Positions 44,353-52,370 of a DNA stretch of 64,000 nt are shown piece by piece (position 1 is the stretch's first letter; every line of letters starts with the position of its first letter). A program made the translations under genes and the position numbers. The stretch is from Gordonibacter sp. 28C (GTDB taxonomy: Bacteria; Actinomycetota; Coriobacteriia; Coriobacteriales; Eggerthellaceae). The notes under the pieces are model-generated. The model had not been told where the DNA came from. It saw only the letters and a program-made list of their open reading frames with translations, and made no database searches. The stretch spans positions 1 through 64,000 of the forward strand of contig NZ_PPTR01000010.1 of the NCBI RefSeq assembly GCF_003339845.1. Reading direction: 5' to 3'.

Positions 44353-45515
44353 ACTGCCCCTCCTCGTCCGTCTTGCGTATTCGTTGAAACCGCGCCGACG
44401 TCCATCGCGGCGGCACCGCTTTCCTCTTGCGGCGACTTCTCGCCCGTAACCAGGAATATCATGGCTATCATGAGCACGAAGCCCGCCCAGTCGGCGCCCG
44501 AGAACGCCGTCCCCAGCCACAGCGCGCTGAACAGCGTGGCGCTCACCGGCTCGATGGCGCCCAGCAGGCTGCCCTTCACCGAGCCCACGATCGACACGCC
44601 GTGCAGGTACAACGCGAACGCGGCGAACGTGCCCACTGCGATGATGAGACCGAGCACGACGAAGCCCGCCGCGTCGAGCGTCGGCAGCGCGAGCGAGGCG
44701 CCGCCCGCAAGCCCGCTCGCCAGCCACACGAGCAAGGCCGCCACGCCGCCTACGAACATGCCGACGCCCGTGACCGCGAAGCTGCCCCACTGGGCGAAGA
44801 GCTTCTTGGGATACATGATGTAGAACGCCACCGACAGCCCGTTCGCGATGCCCCACACCAGGCCCGGCAACGGCAGCGACAGCGCCGACGGATCGCCCTG
44901 CGTGGCGATGAGCCATGTGGCGAACATGGCCGCCGCCAGCCCGACGAGCTCCTTCGCCCGCGGCAGCGTGCGACCGATGACGCAGGCGAACAACATGACG
45001 AACGCGATGCCCGTGCACTGCAGCACCGTGGCCGTTCCCGCGTTCGTGTAGTCGATGACGACGGCGTAGGTGATCTGGCACAGGTACAGGCCCACCGCGC
45101 CGAACACCACGAGACGCCCCGCCGTGCGCCGGTCGCGCAGCATGGCCGCGAGCCTCTCGCGCTGCCGCGCCGCGAGCACGACGAGGAACAGCAGGCCCGC
45201 GCCCAGCATGCGCACGGCCGTGACGAACGGAGGCGTGATATCGTAGTTCGACAGCAGGAACTGCGCGCACGCCCCCGAGAACCCCCACAGCCCCGCACCT
45301 GCGAGCGCGCACGCGATCCCCCGCCAGAACCGCTGCCGGAAGAAGCGCGCGCCGGCCTGCACGCCCGCGCCGGGCGACGCCGCCTCCGGCTGACGCCGTG
45401 CGGGATCCTTCGGCTCTCCCGCCGCCGACGCGGCGGCCCCTTGCGCTCCGCTCTGCGGTGCTGGAGGCTCGACAGTCCGCCGGACCCTCGATTGCCCAGG
45501 ACGAAAAGCGCTCAC
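44349..45515 (-). CDS. EamA/DMT-family transporter
   Basis: 388 residues from GTG 45515, which overlaps the mfd stop as GTGA. An unusual hydrophilic N-terminal extension of about 70 residues (Pro/Ala/Gly-rich) precedes ten TM helices arranged as two EamA repeats (SGACAQFLLSNYDITPPFV; GSLLGAIEPVSATLFSALWL). Part of the extension corresponds to a decayed family C repeat (about 45390-45440 on the plus strand). The likely role is metabolite export. It is co-transcribed with mfd. Confidence 0.85.
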   Translation of the reverse strand: MSAFRPGQSRVRRTVEPPAPQSGAQGAAASAAGEPKDPARRQPEAASPGAGVQAGARFFRQRFWRGIACALAGAGLWGFSGACAQFLLSNYDITPPFVTAVRMLGAGLLFLVVLAARQRERLAAMLRDRRTAGRLVVFGAVGLYLCQITYAVVIDYTNAGTATVLQCTGIAFVMLFACVIGRTLPRAKELVGLAAAMFATWLIATQGDPSALSLPLPGLVWGIANGLSVAFYIMYPKKLFAQWGSFAVTGVGMFVGGVAALLVWLASGLAGGASLALPTLDAAGFVVLGLIIAVGTFAAFALYLHGVSIVGSVKGSLLGAIEPVSATLFSALWLGTAFSGADWAGFVLMIAMIFLVTGEKSPQEESGAAAMDVGAVSTNTQDGRGGAV

Positions 45516-48500
45516 GCCAGCTCCTTCAGGAACGCGAACACGGGGCCCAGCAGGTTGTCGCCCTCGTCCAGCTTGAAGTGGCGCAGCGGCAGCTGCAGCT
45601 TGCGCTTGTCGGCCAGGTAGCGACCGCCCGCGCGGCGCAGGCCCGTCATCTTGTCGCGCGACACGTCGACGGGCTCCACCACCAAGCGGCCGCCCGTCAC
45701 CGACACGGTCTTGATGTGGCGCTCGTTCGCGAACGCCTTGATGCGGGCGCGCTCCAACAGGTTCTTCGCGGCCTGCGGCATGTCGGGGCGTTTGTCCGCC
45801 AGGTCGGCGGCCACGTCCTCGACGGCCTGCTCCGTCGCGGCCGACGCGATCTTGCGGTACCACAGCACGCGCTCGTCGGCGTCGGGCACGTAGTCCTCGG
45901 GCAGGTAGGTGTGCCCCGGAACGTTCACCGTGATGTCCGAGAGCGCGGGCGGCAGCGTGTCCATGGCCTTGAGGTCGCCCTCGCGCGTGGCGGCGACGGC
46001 TTGCGACAGCATCTGTGCGAACAGGTCGAAGCCCACGGCCGACATGTTGCCCGACTGCTCGGCGCCCATGAGGCTGCCTGCGCCGCGAATCTCCAGATCG
46101 CGCATGGCGATGCGCATGCCGCTGCCCAGGTCGGTGTGCTCGTCGAGCGCGGTGAGGCGCGCCTGCGCCTCCTCGGTCAGGCTCACGTGCTCGGGGAACA
46201 TGAAGTAGGCGTAGGCCTGTGTGGACGAACGGCCCACGCGCCCCTTCAGCTGGTACATCTGCGCCAGGCCGTAGCGCTGCGAGTCCTCGATGATGAGCGT
46301 GTTCGTGTGCGGGTTGTCGATGCCGCTTTCGATGATGGTGGTGGCCACCAGCACGTCCAGCTCGCCGGCGGAGAAGTCCTCCATCACGCGCTCGAGCTCC
46401 TCTTTCGACATCTGGCCGTGCGCCACGCCCACGCGCGCCTCGCCGGCGGCCGCCGTCACGCGCCGCACGGCCTCCTCCATGGTGCGCACGCGGTTGGACA
46501 CGTAGTACACCTGCCCGCCGCGCGCGAGCTCGCGCCGGATGGCGGCGCTCACCAGGTCGGGGTCCCACTCGCCCACGTGCACCTCCACAGGGCGGCGCTC
46601 GTCGGGCGGCGTGAGGATGAGGCTCATGTCGCGCACGCCCGACAGCGACATCTGCATGGTGCGCGGGATGGGCGTGGCCGACAGCGTGAGCACGTCGATG
46701 GATTCGCGCAGGTTCTTCAGCTGCTCCTTGTGGCCCACGCCGAAACGCTGCTCCTCGTCGATGACCACAAGGCCCAGATCGTGCGGGTTCACGTCGCGCG
46801 ACAGCAGCCGGTGCGTGCCCACGAGGATGTTCACGTCGCCTTCCTGGAAACCTTTGAGCGCCTCGGCTTGCTGGGCGGGCGTGCGGAAGCGCGAGAGCAC
46901 CTCCACGCGCACGTCAAACGGCTCGCAGCGCTCCTTGAAGTTCGTGAAGTGCTGCTGCGCCAGGATGGTGGTGGGGCACAGCACCATGACCTGCTTGGAG
47001 TCCTGCGTGGCCTTGAAGGCGGCGCGGATGGCCACCTCGGTCTTGCCGAAGCCCACGTCGCCGCACACGAGCCGGTCCATGGGCTTGGCCGATTGCATGT
47101 CTGCCTTCACGTCGGCGATGGCCGCCAGCTGGTCGGGCGTCTCCTGGTAGGGGAACGCCTCCTCCATCTCGCGCTGGGCCGCCGTGTCGGGCCCGAAGCG
47201 GTAGCCCTGCACCGTGGCGCGGCGCGTGTACACGTCCACGAGGTCGAACGCGAGCTTTTTCGTGGCCGCGCGGGCCTTCTTCATGGCGCGCGACCAGTCG
47301 GCCGTGTTCAGGCGCGTGAGGCGCGGGCTCGCGCCCTCGGGCCCCACGTAGCGCGTCACGCGGTCGAGCTGCTCCACCGGCACGTACAGCTTGTCGCCCT
47401 CGGCGTACTCCAGCAGCAGGTAGTCGCGCGCCGTGCCGTCCACGTCGCGCCGCACGAGCTCCTTGAAATGCGCCACGCCGTGGGCCGCGTGCACCACGTA
47501 GTCGCCCGGCTGGTAGGGAAACGTGATCTCCGTGATGTCCACATGGCGGCTCGGACGCGCCGTAGAGGCCCCCTGCGTGTCCGACACGCTCACCAGCGCC
47601 AGCTTCGCCTTCGGGATGATCATGCCAAGCGGCACGTCCACGTCCACCACGTTCACCACGCCCCGCCGCAAGCGGCGCTTGGCGAAGGGCTTGTCATCCT
47701 GAGCGGAGCGACCGGAGGGAGCGGAGTCGAAGGATCCCGCGCGGGCCGGCAGGCCGGGAGCGTCATCGGCTGACGCCACACGGGATCCTTCGACTCCGGC
47801 CTGCGGCCTCCGCTCAGGATGACAAGGGGAGGCGGCCTGCGGCCTCCCCTCAGAATAATGTCCCAATTGGGGACTGTCCCCAATTGGGACATTTTCGACA
47901 TCCAGCGACTCCTGGATGGGCAGCCCTTGGTCCACGAACGCCAGCTTCATGTCCTGGCGGGCGCGGAAATTCGGCGCGCTGAACACCACCGTGTAGTCGC
48001 CGTCCACGAGCGTTCGCAAACGCCCGTACAGCTTGTCGGGATGGCCCGCCACCTCCACGCGCTTCACGGGCAGCTCGTCGTCGATGTGCCCGCCCACGCG
48101 CATGATGGACACGTAGGTGGCGCGCTGACCTTCGCCGAAGCTCACGCCGCCCGGCTCGGCGTACAGGCCTTGGAGCGCGAGGCCCGAGCCCTTCGCCCGC
48201 CCTGCGACGTCGTCGTGCGCGTGCGCCATGTCGTCGAACAGCGAGCGCGGCTCCACGAGCGCGGTGAGCGCGCCGGGGCGCACGTAGTCGCCGAGCGTGG
48301 ACGTGGTGTTGTACAGATAGGGCAAAAGCACGTCCGAGCCGTCGAAGCGCAGGCCGCCGTCCAGCTTCTCCAGCACGTCGCGCAGGGCGGCGTTCGTCGC
48401 GGCGGGGCGCTCGAGCTTCTGGCGCGCGCGGGCGAGGGCGCTCTTCGTGGCCGCGAACTCCACGACGGGGTACGCCTCCGCGCGGGGCAGCGCTTGGATG

Positions 48501-49177
48501 GTCTGCCCCGTGGTGGGCACGATGCGGCGGATCTCGTCCAGCTCGTCGCCGAAGAAGTCAAGGCGCACGGGATACACCAGGTTGCCGGGGAACACGTCGA
48601 CGGTGCCGCCGCGCACGGCGAACGTGCCGGGTCCGTCCAGCTCGCCGGTGTTCTGGTAGCCCCGCTCCTCGAGAGCGCGCGCCACGTCGCCGAACTCGGC
48701 CACGCCGGCCGCCGGGGCGCCCTCCATGTCCGCGAGCTCGCGTCCCGCCTCGAACACCAGGGGCAGAAACACGTTCGACCCCGCCGGGGGCAGCGTGCGC
48801 ACGAGCGCGCGGGCGCTGGCCACCACCACGACCTCGCGCCCCGACGCCAGCGCATGCACGGCCTCCATGCGTCGCGCCACCTGCGCCGGATCGCTCGCTT
48901 TCGGGGCGAAGGGATAGTCGGAGCGCTCGGGGAAGCGCATGACGCGCTCGTCGCCCAAATACGCCGCCACCTGCCGGGAAAACGCCAGCGCCGCGTCCTC
49001 GCCCGCCACCACCACGAGCGTCGTCTGGGGCTTGTGCGCGAACCTCGCGGCCACCAGGAAAGGTCGTGCCGAGGACGCCACCCCCAGCGTGCCGTCCTCG
49101 CCTGCGTCGAGCTTGCCCCAGAACGCGTCGAGGCAGCCCGATTTCTCCAGCGTGAAGGTGAGCGAGTCTATGAGCAT
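45512..49177 (-). CDS. mfd: transcription-repair coupling factor
   Basis: 1221 residues from ATG 49177. The UvrB-homology region (YQNTGELDGPGTFAVRGG) is followed by the RNA-polymerase-interacting domain (PGDYVVHAAHGVAHF). The RecG-like helicase has Walker A GDVGFGKTEVA, the DEEQ box VIDEEQRFGV and motif VI MYQLKGRVGRSS. A C-terminal TRCF domain completes it. It displaces RNA polymerase stalled at lesions and recruits UvrA. Residues 429-495 are an in-frame insertion of two or three palindromic elements (47693-47893, exactly 67 codons) in the linker before the RNAP-binding domain. The reading frame is intact, so the protein is probably functional with a disordered Arg/Pro-rich loop. Confidence 0.95.
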   Translation of the reverse strand: MLIDSLTFTLEKSGCLDAFWGKLDAGEDGTLGVASSARPFLVAARFAHKPQTTLVVVAGEDAALAFSRQVAAYLGDERVMRFPERSDYPFAPKASDPAQVARRMEAVHALASGREVVVVASARALVRTLPPAGSNVFLPLVFEAGRELADMEGAPAAGVAEFGDVARALEERGYQNTGELDGPGTFAVRGGTVDVFPGNLVYPVRLDFFGDELDEIRRIVPTTGQTIQALPRAEAYPVVEFAATKSALARARQKLERPAATNAALRDVLEKLDGGLRFDGSDVLLPYLYNTTSTLGDYVRPGALTALVEPRSLFDDMAHAHDDVAGRAKGSGLALQGLYAEPGGVSFGEGQRATYVSIMRVGGHIDDELPVKRVEVAGHPDKLYGRLRTLVDGDYTVVFSAPNFRARQDMKLAFVDQGLPIQESLDVENVPIGDSPQLGHYSEGRPQAASPCHPERRPQAGVEGSRVASADDAPGLPARAGSFDSAPSGRSAQDDKPFAKRRLRRGVVNVVDVDVPLGMIIPKAKLALVSVSDTQGASTARPSRHVDITEITFPYQPGDYVVHAAHGVAHFKELVRRDVDGTARDYLLLEYAEGDKLYVPVEQLDRVTRYVGPEGASPRLTRLNTADWSRAMKKARAATKKLAFDLVDVYTRRATVQGYRFGPDTAAQREMEEAFPYQETPDQLAAIADVKADMQSAKPMDRLVCGDVGFGKTEVAIRAAFKATQDSKQVMVLCPTTILAQQHFTNFKERCEPFDVRVEVLSRFRTPAQQAEALKGFQEGDVNILVGTHRLLSRDVNPHDLGLVVIDEEQRFGVGHKEQLKNLRESIDVLTLSATPIPRTMQMSLSGVRDMSLILTPPDERRPVEVHVGEWDPDLVSAAIRRELARGGQVYYVSNRVRTMEEAVRRVTAAAGEARVGVAHGQMSKEELERVMEDFSAGELDVLVATTIIESGIDNPHTNTLIIEDSQRYGLAQMYQLKGRVGRSSTQAYAYFMFPEHVSLTEEAQARLTALDEHTDLGSGMRIAMRDLEIRGAGSLMGAEQSGNMSAVGFDLFAQMLSQAVAATREGDLKAMDTLPPALSDITVNVPGHTYLPEDYVPDADERVLWYRKIASAATEQAVEDVAADLADKRPDMPQAAKNLLERARIKAFANERHIKTVSVTGGRLVVEPVDVSRDKMTGLRRAGGRYLADKRKLQLPLRHFKLDEGDNLLGPVFAFLKELA
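47693..47823. repeat. palindromic element, family C copy 2, inside mfd
   Basis: Outer ends GTCATCCTGAGCGGAG ... CTCCGCTCAGGATGAC; inner GGAGTCGAAGGATC / GATCCTTCGACTCC. Between the halves lies a stretch unrelated to copy 1. It is read as Mfd residues with no stop. Confidence 0.85.
47857..47893. repeat. second palindrome inside mfd
   Basis: Arms AATGTCCCAATTGGGGA and TCCCCAATTGGGACATT are exact complements around CTG. A smaller palindrome, GGGGAGGC / GCCTCCCC, lies between it and the family C element. All three are in frame with mfd. Confidence 0.85.
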
Positions 49178-49554
49178 GGCGGTGTCCTCTTCCGTATGCG
49201 AACAGCACGAAAAGCCGCGATTGGCGGCTTCATGCAAGGTTTCTGCTCGCCGCCCGCGCAAGGGCGCGAACGGCGCTGCCGATTCTACCACCCGAGCGCA
49301 CCTCGCACGACGCGCGATGACGCCCCGTGAAGGAGAAACCACAGGCGCGGAAGCGGAAGCGGTCGAGCGCGGCCGCATGCGTTCCTTCCGTTTCGGCGGA
49401 AGGGGCCGCGGCTTGCATGAACCGCGGCCTTTCCTTTGCATGAGCCTTTGCGCGAAGGCGGCGTGCGGGAAACCGAGGATCGCGCCGTGAATCCTGCGGG
49501 CGCATTGTCTATACTGGACGGGACGGAAAGTACCTGTCGGGATAAGGAGCGCCC
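49178..49554. other. divergent promoter region of mfd and nth
   Basis: No gene. It contains a hairpin at 49404-49429 (GGCCGCGG / CCGCGGCC followed by TTTCCTTT), placed like a terminator on the plus strand though no plus-strand gene precedes it. A TTGTCTATACTGG box at about 49506-49518, which also occurs at about 30688, could supply the -10 (TATACT) of nth. Confidence 0.45.
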
Positions 49555-50217
49555 ATGGCACGAGAGACGATGAAGGCCAAGCGCGAGCGCGCGCTTCGTG
49601 TGGCCGAGCGCATGAACGAGCACTACCCCGCAGCCGAGTGCGCGCTCGTTTACGGCGGCGACCCGTTCCGCCTGACCATCGCCGTGCTGCTGAGCGCGCA
49701 GACCACCGACAAGGGCGTGAACAAGGTGACGCCCGCGCTGTGGGAACGCTACCCCACGCCGGCCGACCTGGCGGCTGCCGACGTGCGCGACGTGGAGGAC
49801 ATCATCCGCACCATCGGCTTCTACCACACGAAGGCCGCCAACGTCGTCAAATGCGCCCGCCTCGTGGTGAGCGAGTACGGCGGCGAGATCCCGCGCGACA
49901 TAAACGAGCTTCAGAAGCTGCCCGGCGTGGGCCGCAAGACGGCGAACGTCGTGCTGAACGAGGCTTATCACATCGTGGAGGGAATCGCCGTGGACACGCA
50001 CGTGTTCCGCATCGCCCACCGGCTGAAGTTCGCCGGCCCGTCCGCCGACACGCCGGCCAAGACGGAGGACGCGCTGCTCAAGCTGTACCCGCGCGAATAT
50101 TGGGGGCCCATCAACCACCAGTGGGTGCTGTTCGGCCGCGAGACGTGCATCGCGCGCAAGCCGAAGTGCGGAACCTGCTTCCTCGGCGACCTCTGCCCCA
50201 GCTGCGGCAGGGCGTAG
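49555..50217 (+). CDS. nth: endonuclease III
   Basis: 220 residues from ATG 49555 (AAGGAG upstream). Helix-hairpin-helix LPGVGRKTANVV includes the catalytic Lys, and the catalytic Asp is in VDTHVFRIAHR. The C-terminal [4Fe-4S] loop is C-x6-C-x2-C-x5-C (CIARKPKC-GTC-FLGDLC). It is a DNA glycosylase/AP-lyase for oxidised pyrimidines. It is divergent from mfd, and convergent with the protease gene downstream. Confidence 0.95.
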   Translation: MARETMKAKRERALRVAERMNEHYPAAECALVYGGDPFRLTIAVLLSAQTTDKGVNKVTPALWERYPTPADLAAADVRDVEDIIRTIGFYHTKAANVVKCARLVVSEYGGEIPRDINELQKLPGVGRKTANVVLNEAYHIVEGIAVDTHVFRIAHRLKFAGPSADTPAKTEDALLKLYPREYWGPINHQWVLFGRETCIARKPKCGTCFLGDLCPSCGRA

Positions 50218-50253
50218 GGGCCTCCGGCGTCCCGGCACTCGAGGCGCGGGCTT

Positions 50254-52134
50254 CTATCGAGAACGCCTCAAGCGCCTCGTCCCCACGGCAAGGCCCGCCG
50301 TCGCGACCACCGCGAGCGCACCTGTCGCGGCAAGCGGCAGAGCGGCGGAATCGCCGGTCGGCGCGAGCGCGACGCGCTTCGCTTGCGGGGCGCTCGCCTG
50401 CGACGCATCGGCATCGGGAAGCGGCTGGGGGTCGATGGGGGCCGGGTCGGGAACAGGGTCGGGAACGGGAGCAGGGTCGACCGGAGCCGACCTTGCGGTC
50501 GTGTACGCCTTCAGGACGGCGTTGCCCATGCGCAAGCCTTCGCCGTTCATGGCGCCCGAGGCCGGATCGTACCAGAAATCCTCGCCGCCCGTCTCGTCGT
50601 CGGCGCATAAGCTCTGCCCGGGCTCGCACGTCAGATCGGCACCCCCGATGCTCTCGTCCTCGATCTCGGCCGACACCTGGAACCTCCCGTTCGGAAAGCG
50701 GATCGTGGACACCACGCTGAACGTGTCGCCCGGGGCGATCTCGAACGCATCCTCGCCGAGATCGAACGTGAGCTGGCCCGCGTACTCGAGGGTTTCCGAC
50801 ATGCTCCACACCTGCTCGCCGCTACGCGGATCGAGCTCGCCGGTGGGCGACGCGCCGGAGGGGTTCTTGTACACCGCGATGTCCACCTGACTGCCCGCCG
50901 CATCGACGATGGCGCTCACCGCTCGAACCGTCTCGTAATCGCGCGCTGCGAACACGTTGGCGAACCACATCCGCGTTTTGCTGCTGTACATGGCATCCCC
51001 GAAGCCCGCGCCGTCGTACTGGTATATGCCGTCGTACACGTGATCGGTCTCGGCTCCGCGGTAGTCGGCATCCTCGGCCTCGTAGAACGTCGGCTGGCTG
51101 AACGACGTGTCGTAGTAGGAGAGGTAGAAGTACCCCTCGTCTCCAAAGCCCGTTCCCCAGCTGTTCTTGACGATCCATGCGCCGTCGTCTGCGGGCTGCG
51201 TGGAGAATCTTTCCTTGGAGAACGTATCGTCCCAGCCGACGATGGAAACCTCGTGGTTCGCGAGCACGGCCGCATCCTCGTCCCTTCCGGTGTAGCAATA
51301 GGCGCTCGCATCGGGGTTCCAGTAGTCAGACGACCCTTTCAAGGGGTTGGCCTGCGCCTCGTCGGCGTAATAGCCGACGCTCAAAGCGCCGTTGTCCATG
51401 AGGAAGGCCTTGACGGCTTCGACGGCGGCGGCATCGTGGCGGTAGTCCAGCGTGCCGTCTTCCTTGCGAACGTACTCGTTCGGCTCGGGCAGGTAGACGA
51501 CGTTCTGCACGTGCAGGAATGATTCCGTGCGAAGGTCGAGGTCGGGCGCGCCCATCCCCGGCTCGCTGCTGAGCGGCGCGCTCGCCTCGTCCACCGTGCC
51601 GTACCAGCGCATCAGCGTCGGGCCCGACTTCCATCGGCCTCCGCCGGCATTGTAGGGGTCGTCCGACACGAACGTATCCGCACCGGCCCAGAAGCTCGCA
51701 TCCTCGCTGTCGTCCGCGCCGTTGTACGTATACCAGACGAGATGGCGCTCCGATAGGTCGGTGTCGCCCGCATGGCCGCTGACGATCAGGCCGGACTCCA
51801 GCGATGAGAGCGCCCCGAAGGCCCAGCAATCGCCGTATGGACTCTGGTTCTTCACGCCCGTGGCGAAGCTCGCGCCGCCCACATCGCGCGGATCGAACTT
51901 CTCCGGCAGCGCGGCGTACAGGGAAACGCCCGATCCCGCGTTCAAGAGCGACGTGTCGTACAGGCTGAACACCGGCCCGCGCTCGTTTTGAACGACCTCG
52001 CCCAGAGGGGTCTTCGACGAAAGGCCGGCAGTGGGTTCGGCGAAGGCGGGCGCCGAGGGAAACACTGCGAACAATGCGAAAGCTGTCAGCACGCATGCCG
52101 CAGCACGGAGTTGACTAATGCGGGCTGTTCTCAT
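50254..52134 (-). CDS. secreted papain-like (C1) cysteine protease with sortase-like C-terminus
   Basis: 626 residues from ATG 52134. The signal peptide is about 1-32 (CVLTAFALFAVFPSAPAFA). The C1A catalytic domain has C103 in NQSPYGDCWAFGAL, H294 in NHEVSIVGWDD and N324 in IVKNSWGTGFGDEGYF. A beta-rich domain (about 350-530) of the kind found after bacterial C1 peptidases follows. A Pro/Asp-rich wall-spanning linker (VDPAPVPDPVPDPAPIDP) leads to a terminal LAPTGD, a hydrophobic helix and an RRLRRSR tail. The tail has sortase-signal architecture with Ala in place of Pro in LPxTG. It is probably displayed on the cell surface and able to cut host or dietary protein. Confidence 0.9.
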   Translation of the reverse strand: MRTARISQLRAAACVLTAFALFAVFPSAPAFAEPTAGLSSKTPLGEVVQNERGPVFSLYDTSLLNAGSGVSLYAALPEKFDPRDVGGASFATGVKNQSPYGDCWAFGALSSLESGLIVSGHAGDTDLSERHLVWYTYNGADDSEDASFWAGADTFVSDDPYNAGGGRWKSGPTLMRWYGTVDEASAPLSSEPGMGAPDLDLRTESFLHVQNVVYLPEPNEYVRKEDGTLDYRHDAAAVEAVKAFLMDNGALSVGYYADEAQANPLKGSSDYWNPDASAYCYTGRDEDAAVLANHEVSIVGWDDTFSKERFSTQPADDGAWIVKNSWGTGFGDEGYFYLSYYDTSFSQPTFYEAEDADYRGAETDHVYDGIYQYDGAGFGDAMYSSKTRMWFANVFAARDYETVRAVSAIVDAAGSQVDIAVYKNPSGASPTGELDPRSGEQVWSMSETLEYAGQLTFDLGEDAFEIAPGDTFSVVSTIRFPNGRFQVSAEIEDESIGGADLTCEPGQSLCADDETGGEDFWYDPASGAMNGEGLRMGNAVLKAYTTARSAPVDPAPVPDPVPDPAPIDPQPLPDADASQASAPQAKRVALAPTGDSAALPLAATGALAVVATAGLAVGTRRLRRSR

Positions 52135-52370
52135 GGCGTCCCCCTGTCGACGGAATCGCTCGTAGTGTAGCGCCTCCGAGCAAGAGGCGGCACCTTGGAA
52201 AACGCGCGGCGCCTTCTCAGCCGGACGAACGGAAGGGGCAAGCTGTCGCCATGAGGGCACCGCGATCGCCCGCATGGCGAAGCGCGCGACGCGCTTCCCC
52301 GGCGACCTTCACCCGCAGCTGTGGTAAGGTGTAGGGTTCCCAAAACCTTCTTCGGCGAAAGGACCCGCTC

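Noticed and set aside
45398-47773. Long plus-strand frame opposite mfd and the DMT gene
   Set aside because: Mirror of GC-rich codons; no motifs and no initiation signal.
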